Source: Pseudomonadota bacterium (GTDB lineage: Bacteria; Myxococcota_A; Polyangia; Polyangiales; Polyangiaceae). From it: a stretch of DNA of 27,053 nucleotides. Location: the NCBI GenBank assembly GCA_023431345.1, contig JAEYWK010000154.1:1-27053 (forward strand). The letters run 5' to 3'. Below are positions 15,081-24,466 of this stretch, in pieces (position 1 is the stretch's first letter; the number at the start of each line of letters is the position of its first letter). The notes beneath the pieces were generated by a model that saw only the letters and a list, made by a program, of their open reading frames with translations, searched no databases and had not been told where the DNA came from. The translations under genes were made by a program, and so were the position numbers.

Positions 15081-16511
15081 CTACGGGCGGGTGCTGTCGG
15101 CGCGCCCTTCAATGGTCGCGGCAGTCGGGAGGGGGTAGCTTGCGCCGTGGTCGGGGACGAGGGCGTTCCAGCCGAGTTGGTCGCGGAGGTGACGGCGCAT
15201 CGCGTCGGCGGAGGCGGGCTCGCCGTGGGTGACGAAGACGCGGGAAGGCTGGATGTGACTGGCTCGCAGCCACGCGATGAGCTCGGTGTAGTCGGCGTGC
15301 GCGGACAGACCGGAGATCTTGCGGATGTGCGCGCGTACGGGGACGTACTGACCGTGAAGCTTGAGCTCTGGGACGCCGTCTTCGAGCGAGCGCCCGCGGG
15401 TGCCGGGCGACTGGTAGCCGACGAGCAGTACCGTATTGCGACTTTCGGGCAAGAAGCGGCGCAGGTGATGGAGCACCCTGCCACCGGTGGCCATGCCGCT
15501 CGCGGAGATCACCACCATGGGGCCACTCGCGGCATCGATGGCCTTCGACTCGTCGGGCGTGCTCGCATAGTGGGCGACCGTCGCCAGCCGACGGCACTCT
15601 TCGCGTGACAGGTGGTGCTCGTGCGAGTGCTCTCGGTAGACGGAGGTGGCTTTGATGGCCATGGGGCTGTCGAGAAAGATCGGGACGCGCGGGATTTGTC
15701 CGCGTTCTTGGAGGGTGGCGAGCAGGTGCAAGAGGTGTTGGGCTCGACCGACCGCGAAGGCGGGTATCACGACCGCTCCGCCGCGGGCCGCCGTTTCATT
15801 CACCGTGAGCGCGAGCTCTTCCATGACCGGCGCGCTCGGGTGCCGGCGGTCGCCGTAGGTGGATTCGACGACCAGGTAGTCGCACGCCGGTAGCGGCGCC
15901 GGCGGCTGCATGATTGGGTCATGCGCGCGCCCGACGTCACCGCTGAACGCGATCGAGCGCCCCGGCAGCTCGAGCAGCAGCGTCGCGGAGCCCACGATGT
16001 GACCGGCGCGCTGAAACGTGCCGTGCACCTCCTGCGTCACGCGAAATCGCTCGTTGTAGGGCACCGTTTGCAGCAGGCCGAGGCAACGCTCGGCGTCTTC
16101 TCGAGTGAAGAGCGGCAACGGCCGAGCGTGCTTGGAATAGCCGAGCCGCGCGGCGAGCTTGGCTTCTTCTTCCTGCAAATACCCTGCGTCAGGTAACAAG
16201 ATCTGCAGCAAGTCTCGTGTTCCGGCGGTGCAGTAGACCGGCCCGCTGAAGCCGCCTTTGACCAGCACTGGCAGGTATCCCGAGTGGTCGAGGTGCGCGT
16301 GCGTGAGCACGATGGCGTTCAGGCCAGCAGGAGTGAAGCCCGGGGCCAGCCAGTTGCGCTCGCGAAGCTTCTTGTAACCCTGAAACAAACCGCAGTCCAC
16401 GAGCACGCCAGACTGCGCGGACTCGAGCAAGTAGCGTGAGCCGGTGACGGTTTCGGCCGCACCCAGGAAGGAGATCTTGAACGGCACGGTGCTCTCGAAG
16501 CGAGTCGTCAT
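15081..16511 (-). CDS. MBL-fold beta-CASP nuclease (RNA-processing type)
   Basis: The 476-residue protein carries the metallo-beta-lactamase metal site: HAHLDH at residues 71-76, His171 in AGHIVGSA and Asp192 in FSGDVGR. It also has the beta-CASP insert with SPMA, ISASGMATGGRVLHHL and VGYQSPGTRGR, and a final SGLSAHADYTEL with His in the RMMBL segment. This architecture is that of bacterial RNA nucleases of the CPSF73/YsgA-like group. Length is normal and all motifs are present. It starts 6 nt after the stop of the hemerythrin-domain gene, with GAGG upstream inside that gene, so the two form an operon. The RNA substrate is unknown. Confidence 0.92.
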   Translation of the reverse strand: MTTRFESTVPFKISFLGAAETVTGSRYLLESAQSGVLVDCGLFQGYKKLRERNWLAPGFTPAGLNAIVLTHAHLDHSGYLPVLVKGGFSGPVYCTAGTRDLLQILLPDAGYLQEEEAKLAARLGYSKHARPLPLFTREDAERCLGLLQTVPYNERFRVTQEVHGTFQRAGHIVGSATLLLELPGRSIAFSGDVGRAHDPIMQPPAPLPACDYLVVESTYGDRRHPSAPVMEELALTVNETAARGGAVVIPAFAVGRAQHLLHLLATLQERGQIPRVPIFLDSPMAIKATSVYREHSHEHHLSREECRRLATVAHYASTPDESKAIDAASGPMVVISASGMATGGRVLHHLRRFLPESRNTVLLVGYQSPGTRGRSLEDGVPELKLHGQYVPVRAHIRKISGLSAHADYTELIAWLRASHIQPSRVFVTHGEPASADAMRRHLRDQLGWNALVPDHGASYPLPTAATIEGRADSTRP

Positions 16512-16517
16512 GCGGCC

Positions 16518-16976
16518 TCAGCGCTCCCCGCTCGCGGCCGAACGAAAGAGACGGCCGAGCAGCCCGGACTCAGCACGCTCGTGAGTCTCGAGCTGGGCTA
16601 CGAGCTCGAGCGTCGGCGTCACCAGCTCGAGCCAGCGCCGCCGCTGTCGAGCGATCTTCGTGAGCTGTCGTACGGTGTTGAGCATGACGAGGTGCTCCCA
16701 TTTCAGCGCCGTGACTTGCGGAGCCAGCTCGGGCGCTTCAGCGACGACGATGCCGAAATAGCCGGCCGACTCCTCGGCGGCGAAGTGCGCCATCAGGTCC
16801 TCTTGCAGCTGCGCGAGGAGCTGCGGGGGCGACAGGCCTTCCGAAAGGGTCGATGACGGCTCGAGCTGAGCGCACATCTTGCGCAGCTGTGCGAGCGTCT
16901 TCCCGAGCTCGTCGTGATCTTGGAAGATGGCGGTGAATCGCCCGAAGAGGCTGGGCAACGGGGCTGGCTCGACCAT
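16518..16976 (-). CDS. Hemerythrin-like (HHE) domain protein
   Basis: ATG 16976 has GAGGAG 6 nt upstream and gives 152 residues; an in-frame start further upstream lacks such a site. The protein is a four-helix bundle with iron-ligand-type residues spaced as in HHE proteins: His21 in FQDHDELGK, HFAAEE in helix 2, EHLVMLN in helix 3 and ETHERAES in helix 4. Such domains bind a di-iron centre and sense or carry O2, NO or iron. The gene is first in an operon with the beta-CASP nuclease, which suggests that oxygen, NO or iron state and RNA turnover may be linked. The ligand set should be checked by alignment. Confidence 0.78.
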   Translation of the reverse strand: MVEPAPLPSLFGRFTAIFQDHDELGKTLAQLRKMCAQLEPSSTLSEGLSPPQLLAQLQEDLMAHFAAEESAGYFGIVVAEAPELAPQVTALKWEHLVMLNTVRQLTKIARQRRRWLELVTPTLELVAQLETHERAESGLLGRLFRSAASGER

Positions 16977-17300
16977 GACTACTCCTCTTGGCTCGACGCC
17001 GTGGCGCCGCTTCATTGGCCTCATCGTAGAGCCTCTGCAGGCAACGTGCCGAGTTGCCCCAGGGCGCATTTCGCGCGACAGACGAGGGCTCGAGGACTAC
17101 GTGGCGCAAGACCTGCGCTCGCGGCGCCCCATCGCGCAAACGATGCGCGGCTGTCTCGTCGTACTGCGAAGGCTGGGGTGAGACGCGCGGTTTCTCCCGC
17201 CGAGACGGCTGCGACGTGGCCCACGGCACCCTACACCGAAAATGTCCGAAGAATTGGGCCTTCGTCGCGGGCACGCTTCGTGAAACGCGATGGCTCGCAG
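16977..17300. other. Gene-less divergent region
   Basis: This stretch of 324 bases separates the start of the hemerythrin operon from the PDZ gene. It must hold the hemerythrin promoter. Overlapping open frames exist but have no family-like sequence. I see no convincing promoter boxes, RNA gene or repeat. Confidence 0.4.
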
Positions 17301-17630
17301 ATGTTCAAGCGGACTGAGCTCGAGAAGATGGCGGCGATTGTGGGTGGTGTGTTGGTCGGACGCACGTCGGAGGATGGGCTCGCTGCCCGCGCCGGCATCT
17401 TCGAGGGCGACATCATCGTGTCGGCCAATGGCATGCCGACACCCAACCTGCCCGCCCTCGCGCGAGCACGCACGCTGTGCTCCGACGGTGCGACGCTGGA
17501 GGTGTATCGCTACGGTCGGCGGCTCACGCTCGAGGTGAAGCTCGAGACGCCACGCGCCCGCGACGTGATGCGCCGCTCGGCGCCGTTTCGACGCTCGTCG
17601 CTATTGCCCATCGTTCGGCGCTACCAGTAG
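17301..17630 (+). CDS. Small stand-alone PDZ-domain protein
   Basis: This 109-residue protein (a GTG at 17280 could add 7 residues) is almost only a PDZ domain. VGRTSEDGLAARAGIFEGDI, IVSANGMPTPNLPALARA and VYRYGRRLTLEVKLE match the C-terminal PDZ modules of DegP/HtrA-type proteases, where GL.ARAG...GD.I..NG is the core. There is no protease domain, no signal peptide and no membrane segment, so it is probably cytoplasmic and binds protein C-termini. A basic tail (RDVMRRSAPFRRSS) follows the domain. Partner unknown. Confidence 0.75.
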   Translation: MFKRTELEKMAAIVGGVLVGRTSEDGLAARAGIFEGDIIVSANGMPTPNLPALARARTLCSDGATLEVYRYGRRLTLEVKLETPRARDVMRRSAPFRRSSLLPIVRRYQ

Positions 17631-17793
17631 CCGGCCATCGAGCGCGCGCTCGTGCTCTGGTCGCTTCTCCGAGAGCAGGCCCTGCCGGTGGAGGGGCCGA
17701 ATGCACCGCGAATGCAGGCAAATACCCGCGCGCTCGTCGAGGCACAACCTGGAGGTTTGACGCCGCGAGGGCCTCGGACGATAGCAAGAGCGC

Positions 17794-18189
17794 GTGGCGC
17801 GAAGCAGCAAGACCGACAAGGCCCAGCGGCAAGCGCGCCGGCAACCCAGGCAAAGGACGCAAGACGCGAGCGCGCCCGAGAGCTCAGCGAGGCGGAAGCC
17901 CTCGCAAGCTCCGCCACCTCTGCCGCGCGACGCGGTGACTGCGGTCCGCGCGAGAGCCGTTGCCGTCGAGCCTGCGGACGCCGACCTGGAGCTCACCAGC
18001 GAGTTCTTCGTGAACGAGGCGCCAGCGTTCGAGGCGTTCGAGGCGTTCGAGCTCGACGAGGCACGCGACAACCCCGTGCTGTCCCCGGCGCAGCTCCGCA
18101 GGCGCCATCAGCTGCGCCGCCAGGTCACCGCGCTGATGGCCGGCTTGGCGCTGTTCGCGCTGCTCGCGCCGTGGCTGCGCTTGGCTTGA
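17794..18189 (+). CDS. Tail-anchored small hypothetical protein
   Basis: Starting at GTG 17794, this 131-residue protein has a basic, disordered N-terminal half rich in Arg, Gln and Pro. An acidic segment follows (ADADLELTSEFFVNEAP) with three copies of a three-residue unit in AFEAFEAFE, coded by a 9-bp tandem repeat near 18028-18050. A C-terminal membrane helix (VTALMAGLALFALLAPWL) follows a basic RRRHQLRRQ. The topology would be N-terminus in the cytoplasm. The acidic and hydrophobic end reads as a real protein; the N-terminal start is uncertain. No family is recognised. It lies upstream of the LodA-like gene but is 210 nt away. Confidence 0.5.
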   Translation: MARSSKTDKAQRQARRQPRQRTQDASAPESSARRKPSQAPPPLPRDAVTAVRARAVAVEPADADLELTSEFFVNEAPAFEAFEAFELDEARDNPVLSPAQLRRRHQLRRQVTALMAGLALFALLAPWLRLA

Positions 18190-18339
18190 GCGGCTGACGA
18201 AGCGCTCGAGTCGAGAGCGCGAGTCGCGCGCTGGAGGCGAGCTGGAAGCGAGGCAGTGAGATGTGGGTGAAAAGGCAGGTGATGATCAGTCGTAGTACTG
18301 AATGCGATCTCCAAAGATGACTATTGGGGGATAGGCGCG

Positions 18340-18396
18340 GTGAGCTGCATAGTGTGTGGCTGCACGTAGCGTGCGTGCTCACTGCGAGGGGAATCG
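18340..18396 (+). promoter_or_regulatory. Structured 5' leader and ribosome binding site of the LodA-like gene
   Basis: GTGAGC (18340-18345) and GCTCAC (18377-18382) can pair around an inner hairpin GCACG-TAG-CGTGC (18362-18374), just before the strong GAGGGGAA ribosome binding site that precedes ATG 18400. The surrounding 18240-18399 region is visibly less GC-rich than the genes, as expected for a promoter region, though no clear -35/-10 pair stands out. A role in regulation is inference. Confidence 0.35.
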
Positions 18397-18399
18397 TAG

Positions 18400-21300
18400 A
18401 TGGCGACGACGTATCGAATTCATCCGGCCATTGGCATCGCGCGAGTCGGCAACAGCGCTGAGTTCTTCATCGGCCCCGAGCGGCTGGGTGAGCGCCCAGA
18501 ACCCGTCGGGGGGTTCAAAGACGCGCAATGCCGCGTGAAGCGTCAGGCGGCGCGCTTCCGCATCTTTGCCCATCACGACGACGGCACCATCGAAGAGATC
18601 ACGGATGCTGAGGCAGAGATTCGGTGGACCGTGCACTTGGTCAACCGGAAGGCGGCCTACGCCGGTCGCGGCAACAGCGAGCCCGAGGCTGACCTGGTGA
18701 TCGACCCGGGGGCGAGGACGACCACGGGCCCCAACCAGCAAGCGCTGTTCGACAGCGGCGAGGTTCGGTTTGCGGGCGAGGCCGTCACCAAGGTGCCGCT
18801 CGGTGAGGTTCGCACGGACGACGAGAACCACTTGCTGGTGCTCGGCGGCGCAGGCAAATCCGCGTCGCCCGGCGGGCATGGGATCTCGTCGTTTTGGGGC
18901 AACGCGGGCTGGTACGACGACATTTCCGATGGCCCCGTCTCGGCCACGATCAAGATCCGCGCGACCAACGCGACGCCGGCCGTGTTGAGCGCGTGGGTGA
19001 TCTGCGCGCCTCCCAAGTTTGCGCCCCATCAAGACAGCGTTACGACTTTGTACGACCGGGTCTTGCAAGCGATGGTGGACGCGGGGCTCGCGACGGCGCC
19101 GACGACCACCTCCTACACCAGGGACGTGTACCCCATTTTGCAGCGGGCTCGCGACACTCGGTGGGTGCTTGAAACCTTCGCGCACACTTGGCCCGACCCG
19201 GTAACGGCGCCCGCCATGAAGACAGCCATCTTCAACAAGCTGCGGCCGGGCGGCAACATGCCGGCGTTGAACGGTGGGGATTCGCAGCTCACGGCCATCC
19301 AGTACGCGCACATGCAGCGCTGGAAGGACGACACCAGCTTCACGAACGACTGGACCGGTGTGCCCTCGCCGGAGGCGACCGTGTCGCCGAGCGGCATGGA
19401 CCGCGCGGCGCTCGAGGCTTGTGTCGGTGGAGCGTTCTATCCAGGCATCGAGGCGGGCGGTCTGAGCGCCGGCAACCGACCCATCGTGGAGGCGGCCTTC
19501 TATTCCGAGGCTTTTCGCATCGATCCCACGACGGCGCCTGGCAGCATCAGCGCGTCGATGGCGTTGCCCTGGCAAGCCGATTTCTACGCCTGCGGCAGTA
19601 ACTGGTGGCCAGTCCCACGTCCGAATGAGGTGATGCCGCAGGGGACCACCAGCTACGAGCAGTGGTCGCGCGGCATCGGCAGCTACGAAGACATGGTCAA
19701 CAAGTGGAACTCGCTCGGCTTCGTTGTCCGACAGGGCAGCGTGCACGTCGAGGTCGAGCGCTGTGACACTGCTTCGATCACTTTGCTCACGCCTCACTTG
19801 GACTTCGTGGACGTGCCGCAAGGGCCGATGGGGATGGTGCGCGAGCAGGCGCTCGCCATCACATTCGAGGTGATCTCGCCGAGCACGTCGGTCACGCTGG
19901 AGTACGCACCGGGCGGCGCTCCGAGCCACGCGCAACTGGTGGCGCACAACACCTCCGTCTCGGTAGACGCCACCGCCGGCAACGCCGTGGCCACGGCTCG
20001 GCTCTGGCTCATCTACCGTACCGGCGCGGCGCCTTCCACGCTGCCCACGCAAACGCTGACGGTGCGCGAACCGGTCAGCGGTCAAGCCTTCAGCATCGTG
20101 GTCGACGGCAACACGGTCGCGCGCCGAACCGCGGCCGTCGCGCTCGTGCTGGATCGTTCGGGCAGCATGTCGGAAGACCGCGGCGACGGTCAGAGCAAGC
20201 ACCGTTCCCTGCAAGAAGCCGCCGGGATCTTCGTGGACCTGATGCTCGAAGGAGACGGCGTCGGCATCGTTCGTTACGACCAGAGCGCCCAGGCGCTGCA
20301 GCAGGTCGTGCCGCTGGGCGGCGGTGGACTGTCGGACACGAATCGACAGGGTACTCTCGACATCATTCGCGGTAGCGGGCTCGACCCAGCTGGCGCCACC
20401 TCGATCGGCGATGGCATCTTCGAAGGCCGGCAGCTGCTCAACAGCGCTCCCAACCCGTACGACGTCAAGGCGCTCACGGTCTTGACGGACGGGGTGGAGA
20501 ACAGCGCGCGGTTCATCGCCGACGTCGCGCCGGAGGTCAACGAGCGCACTTTTGCGATCGGCCTGGGCACGCCACAGAACACCAGCGCCGCGGCCCTCCA
20601 GGCGCTGTCCGGCAACCACGGCGGCTTCTTGCTCGTGACCGGCAGCATCGGGATGGACAACCGCTTCGTGCTGCAGAAGCACTTTCTGCAGATCCTCGCC
20701 GGAGTGACCAACGCCGACGTGGTGCTCGACCCGGACGGCACGCTCGCGCCAGGGGTCGTGCAGCGCGTCCCGTTCAGGCTCACCGAGGCCGACTCGGGCG
20801 TGGACGTGGTGCTGCTCACGCCGCAGCCCCAAGTCGTGGACTTTCGGCTGCAAACACCGACGGGGCTGATCCTCGAGCCCTGGCGTGCACTCAGCGAGCC
20901 GGCCATGACCTATGTGCTCGGTCGTCAAGTTGCCTACTACCGCTTGGTTCTCCCGACCGAGCTCGTGCGTGATCGTTTCGATCAGGGCGGGCTGTGGCAC
21001 GCGCTGCTCACCATCGGGCGTCCGCGGCTGACGCCGAATCGTGACAACGAGCAGGGTATCGATCCTGGCATCGTACGCGGGCTGCACGCCGTGGGCCCCG
21101 CGCGCCTACAGCGCAGCGCCGGACCCGTCACGGAGAGCCGCCGGCGTGTCGAGCTCGCCCAGCTGGCGACACGCGTCCCTGTAGCCACGCTCGAAGCGGC
21201 CGGCACGAGTGGCTCGCTGCCGTACAGCTTGGTCGTCCACGCCTACTCGAGCGTTTCGCTGCGCGCTTCGCAGTATCAATCGAGCTACGATCCGGGGGCG

Positions 21301-21783
21301 CAGGTCTCGGTGCAGGCGTCCGTGACCAACGCTTCCGTCCCGCTCCGCGGCGCTCACGTTTGGGGCGAGCTCTCGCGGCCAGATGGGGCGAGCGGCGTCG
21401 TCGCGTTCCAAGAGAGCGAGCCGGGACACTTCGTGGCCAATTTCGTGGCCACGCTCCCCGGCGTGCACGGCTTGCGCGTCCGCGCAACGGGCACGACGCG
21501 CAAGGGCTTGCCGTTCACGCGCGAGCAAATGCTGACGGCAGTCGTTTGGCATGGGGGCTCGCGCGACGCGGAGACCTCGCTGACGCCAGGCCGTCGCGAT
21601 CCAAGCCGTTGTGGGCACGACCTGTGCGCTTTGCTTCACTGCGTGCTGCAGCGCGGCGCGGCGATCGGGCCCGAGCTGGAGCGGCGCTTACGCGCAGAGG
21701 GCCTGGACCTAGACGCAGTCCGCAAGTGCCTCGCGCTGGGCTGCTGCGCGCAGGGCGGCAAGGCAGCCGCAGAGCTGGGCTGA
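18400..21783 (+). CDS. lodA: LodA/GoxA-type CTQ oxidase domain fused to a VWA domain
   Basis: This is a 1127-residue protein. Residues 1 to about 560 match LodA/GoxA-type amino-acid oxidases, which carry a cysteine tryptophylquinone (CTQ) and release an aldehyde or keto acid, ammonia and H2O2. It opens with RIHPAIGIARVGNSAEFFIG. The CTQ site is present: Cys341 in DRAALEACVGGAFYPGIE and Trp402/403 in NWWPVPRP, after PWQADF; Cys-Trp spacing is 61-62 against 65 in LodA. A von Willebrand A domain (about 578-760) has a full MIDAS: D585, S587, S589, T667 and D697. Beta domains follow, including an Ig-like one at about 945-1055, then six Cys in the last 60 residues. There is no signal peptide. LodB follows after 2 nt. 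The substrate is not predictable. Confidence 0.85.
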   Translation: MATTYRIHPAIGIARVGNSAEFFIGPERLGERPEPVGGFKDAQCRVKRQAARFRIFAHHDDGTIEEITDAEAEIRWTVHLVNRKAAYAGRGNSEPEADLVIDPGARTTTGPNQQALFDSGEVRFAGEAVTKVPLGEVRTDDENHLLVLGGAGKSASPGGHGISSFWGNAGWYDDISDGPVSATIKIRATNATPAVLSAWVICAPPKFAPHQDSVTTLYDRVLQAMVDAGLATAPTTTSYTRDVYPILQRARDTRWVLETFAHTWPDPVTAPAMKTAIFNKLRPGGNMPALNGGDSQLTAIQYAHMQRWKDDTSFTNDWTGVPSPEATVSPSGMDRAALEACVGGAFYPGIEAGGLSAGNRPIVEAAFYSEAFRIDPTTAPGSISASMALPWQADFYACGSNWWPVPRPNEVMPQGTTSYEQWSRGIGSYEDMVNKWNSLGFVVRQGSVHVEVERCDTASITLLTPHLDFVDVPQGPMGMVREQALAITFEVISPSTSVTLEYAPGGAPSHAQLVAHNTSVSVDATAGNAVATARLWLIYRTGAAPSTLPTQTLTVREPVSGQAFSIVVDGNTVARRTAAVALVLDRSGSMSEDRGDGQSKHRSLQEAAGIFVDLMLEGDGVGIVRYDQSAQALQQVVPLGGGGLSDTNRQGTLDIIRGSGLDPAGATSIGDGIFEGRQLLNSAPNPYDVKALTVLTDGVENSARFIADVAPEVNERTFAIGLGTPQNTSAAALQALSGNHGGFLLVTGSIGMDNRFVLQKHFLQILAGVTNADVVLDPDGTLAPGVVQRVPFRLTEADSGVDVVLLTPQPQVVDFRLQTPTGLILEPWRALSEPAMTYVLGRQVAYYRLVLPTELVRDRFDQGGLWHALLTIGRPRLTPNRDNEQGIDPGIVRGLHAVGPARLQRSAGPVTESRRRVELAQLATRVPVATLEAAGTSGSLPYSLVVHAYSSVSLRASQYQSSYDPGAQVSVQASVTNASVPLRGAHVWGELSRPDGASGVVAFQESEPGHFVANFVATLPGVHGLRVRATGTTRKGLPFTREQMLTAVVWHGGSRDAETSLTPGRRDPSRCGHDLCALLHCVLQRGAAIGPELERRLRAEGLDLDAVRKCLALGCCAQGGKAAAELG

Positions 21784-21785
21784 GC

Positions 21786-22946
21786 ATGATGACCTTCGGA
21801 TCGGAGGAGCTCGACGTGCTCGTGGCTGGCGCGGGACCAGCGGGCTCGGTGGCGGCGCTCGAGTTGGCTCGGCGAGGCGCGCGCGTTCTGCTCGTGGAGC
21901 CGCGCGATGCCGAGCTCCCGCGAGTGGGGGAGTCGCTGGCGCCCGACGTTCAAGCCGCGCTGCGCGAGCTCGACTTGTGGCGCGGCTTCACCGAGCTGTC
22001 ACCCCTGCCATCCTCGGGCACCATCAGCGTTTGGGGCCACGCCGCGCCGCAAGCTCATTCACACTTGATGAGCCCGTACGGCTGCGGTTGGCACGTAGAT
22101 CGCGCGGCTTTCGACGCCATGCTGACCCGCGCCGCCGTGAGCGCGGGCGCGAGCTTGCTGCGTGGCGCTCGGTTGTCGAAGGCAGAGCGCGTTTCTGGCG
22201 GGTACACGGCGCGGCTCGTCCACTGCGGAGATCGGTCGCACGGCGCGCCGCAGACGCTCCACCTGCGAGCTCGCGTGCTGCTCGACGCGAGCGGTCGAAG
22301 CGCCCGCCCGTCGCGGGACCAAGGCGCGGATTGCCTGCTGTTCGACCAACTGGTGGGCATATCAGCGCGCGTTGGTGCGGCTCGAGAGTCGGAGCGCCAT
22401 CACTTGCTGGTCGAAGCGACGCCGGAGGGCTGGTGGTACTCGGCGCCGCTCCCCTCGCGCTCGGGCGCGGCGCCGCAAATGCTGGTCACGCTGATGACCG
22501 ACGCGGACCTTTGTCGCCGCGACCGCTTGAGCGCTGCCGCAACCTGGCGCGCGGCGCTGGAGCGAGCGCCGAGCACGCTCGAGCGGGTCGGCTCGATCCC
22601 CCCGAGAACGGCGCCCCAGGTCTGCTGCGCTCAGAGCCAGCGCCAACGACGCAGCGTGGCTCTACTCGAGCGACCCTGGGTCGCGCTCGGCGACGCAGCA
22701 AGCGCGGTCGATCCCATCTCCGGCAGCGGCGTGCTCCGCGCCCTGCGCTCGGGCCGGGCCGTAGCCGAGGTCACCCGCAACTTGCTGGAGCGGCCCCACG
22801 CGATTGCCGAAATCATGGCCGCCAACGAGGCCGCTTGCGATCGGGATTGGTCGAGGTACCTGGCGGAGCGCGCGTACTACTACGCCGCTGAGCAGCGCTT
22901 CGAAACCGACTTCTGGAAAAGGCGGCGCTGGCCGCTCGCAGCCTGA
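21786..22946 (+). CDS. lodB: LodB-type flavoprotein, CTQ maturation enzyme
   Basis: The chosen start, ATG 21786, lies 2 nt after the LodA-like stop and gives 386 residues. VLVAGAGPAGSVAALELARRG (residues 11-31, here abbreviated by its GxGxxG core) binds FAD and ends in Glu38 (LLVEP). RVGESLAP, GCGWHVDRAAFD and LLDASGRSARPSR follow, then GWWYSAPLP and a GDAASAVDPISGSG motif. This is the halogenase-like flavoprotein group that includes LodB, needed to build the tryptophylquinone of LodA. The paired order matches known lod-type operons. Without a partner LodA-like gene it could be called a tryptophan halogenase-like enzyme, but the context favours maturation. Confidence 0.85.
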   Translation: MMTFGSEELDVLVAGAGPAGSVAALELARRGARVLLVEPRDAELPRVGESLAPDVQAALRELDLWRGFTELSPLPSSGTISVWGHAAPQAHSHLMSPYGCGWHVDRAAFDAMLTRAAVSAGASLLRGARLSKAERVSGGYTARLVHCGDRSHGAPQTLHLRARVLLDASGRSARPSRDQGADCLLFDQLVGISARVGAARESERHHLLVEATPEGWWYSAPLPSRSGAAPQMLVTLMTDADLCRRDRLSAAATWRAALERAPSTLERVGSIPPRTAPQVCCAQSQRQRRSVALLERPWVALGDAASAVDPISGSGVLRALRSGRAVAEVTRNLLERPHAIAEIMAANEAACDRDWSRYLAERAYYYAAEQRFETDFWKRRRWPLAA

Positions 22947-22972
22947 GCACGAACACGCGGGCGGCTATTTCT

Positions 22973-24337
22973 GTGGCGCGTTGCGCTCTGGCGAGCTCGG
23001 CCGCTTCGAGGCCCGGCCGCGTGACACATTCGCGAAATCTGAGCGCTGTCGACGGGAAGCCTGGAGGCTGGTACCCGGGCTCCTTGCCCGTGTATCCAAC
23101 CTGGACGCTCTTGCCTTTTCCGCTGCTCGTGCTCGGGATCGCGGCGCTGCCGCTGCTGGTGCCGCATTGGTGGGAGAAGCCGGCGTTTCAAGCGGCTTTC
23201 ACCGCCGTTTGCGCGGGGCCGCTGGTGGTGTTCTCGCTCAGCTCGGGCTTCAGTCACGCCGTCTTCGAAGCGACGCACGAGTACGTCGCGTTCATCACGA
23301 CGCTGGCCGCTCTCTACGTGACGTCGGGCGGGATACATCTGTCAGGCGACATCGAGGCGACGCCGCGCGTCAACCTCGCGTTTTTGCTGCTCGGTGCGTC
23401 GCTGGCGAGCTTCATCGGCACCACGGGGGCGAGCATGCTGCTGATTCGGCCGCTGCTGCGCACCAACCGCCAACGCTCGCACACGGCGCATCTAGTCCCC
23501 TTCTTCATCATCATGGTCGCGAACGCCGGCGGCCTACTGACGCCCCTCGGCGATCCCCCCTTGTTGGTGGGTTACATCGAAGGCGTACCGTTCTTCTGGA
23601 CGCTCAAGCTGTTTCCGATCTGGTTGCTGTATGTGGGGCTCGTGGGCCTCGCCTTCTACTTGACGGACGTCCGAGCGTACGCACGGGAGTCTCGCGACAC
23701 GCTCCGCCGCGACGTGAGTGAGCGCGAGCCGCTGGGGCTCACGGGTCGTCGCAACGTCGCCCTACTGATCTTGGTCGTGCCGGCTGCCATGTTGCCCACG
23801 CCGTATCGAGAGGTAGCGCTGGTGACGATCGCGGCGCTCTCCATAGGGCTCACCCCGCGCGCCGTGCACGGGAAGAACGACTTCAGCTACGCGCCGATCA
23901 TCGACGTCGCTCTGGTATTTTCCGGGCTCTTCTTGTGTCTCGATCCGATACAGGTCGCGCTGGCAGAGGCGGCCCCGGACTTGCCGGTGCAGCAGGCTTG
24001 GCAGATGTTTTGGGGCGCTGGGCTGCTCTCGTCCGTGCTCGATAACGCGCCCACCTACTCGGCGTTCACGGCGCTCGCGCGCGGCTTGCCGCCGGGCGTG
24101 CACGCGGCCGTGGCGGGCGTAGATCCCATTCGCCTGGCCGCGATCAGCGCGGGCGCGGTGGTGATGGGGGCGACCACGTACATCGGCAACGGCCCGAATT
24201 TAATGGTGAAGGCCATCGCCGAGCGCGCGGGCGTGCGCATGCCGAGCTTCCTCCGCTACGCGCTCTTCGCCTCGCTGATCTTGCTTCCAGCGCACCTCGT
24301 CACGACGCTGGGGCTCTGGCTCCTCGAGCGCCCGTGA
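22973..24337 (+). CDS. Sodium:proton antiporter-like transporter, NhaD/ArsB superfamily
   Basis: This polytopic membrane protein of up to 454 residues has about eleven hydrophobic segments and the conserved blocks of the ion transporter superfamily: FIGTTGASMLLIRPLL, NAGGLLTPLGDPPLLVG, LLSSVLDNAPTYSAF and TTYIGNGPNLMVKAIAE. These blocks form the two re-entrant transport loops. NhaD-type members exchange Na+ for H+; related ones carry citrate or arsenite, so the substrate is tentative. Start is uncertain: GTG 22973 has no ribosome binding site, and GTG 23021 or a start near 23085 may be used, since family-like sequence begins at LPVYPTWTLLPF. It follows LodB by 26 nt and may share its transcript. 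Confidence 0.82.
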   Translation: MARCALASSAASRPGRVTHSRNLSAVDGKPGGWYPGSLPVYPTWTLLPFPLLVLGIAALPLLVPHWWEKPAFQAAFTAVCAGPLVVFSLSSGFSHAVFEATHEYVAFITTLAALYVTSGGIHLSGDIEATPRVNLAFLLLGASLASFIGTTGASMLLIRPLLRTNRQRSHTAHLVPFFIIMVANAGGLLTPLGDPPLLVGYIEGVPFFWTLKLFPIWLLYVGLVGLAFYLTDVRAYARESRDTLRRDVSEREPLGLTGRRNVALLILVVPAAMLPTPYREVALVTIAALSIGLTPRAVHGKNDFSYAPIIDVALVFSGLFLCLDPIQVALAEAAPDLPVQQAWQMFWGAGLLSSVLDNAPTYSAFTALARGLPPGVHAAVAGVDPIRLAAISAGAVVMGATTYIGNGPNLMVKAIAERAGVRMPSFLRYALFASLILLPAHLVTTLGLWLLERP

Positions 24338-24466
24338 GGTTTTTGGGGTGCGCAACGGCCGCGCTGCAAACGCGAAACCGCGCCGACACGTTGATCGGGC
24401 GACCAACTGACAACGCTCGTGAGGAGGTGTCGGCAGTCAGCCGGCGCGCCACCAGGAGATTTGTCA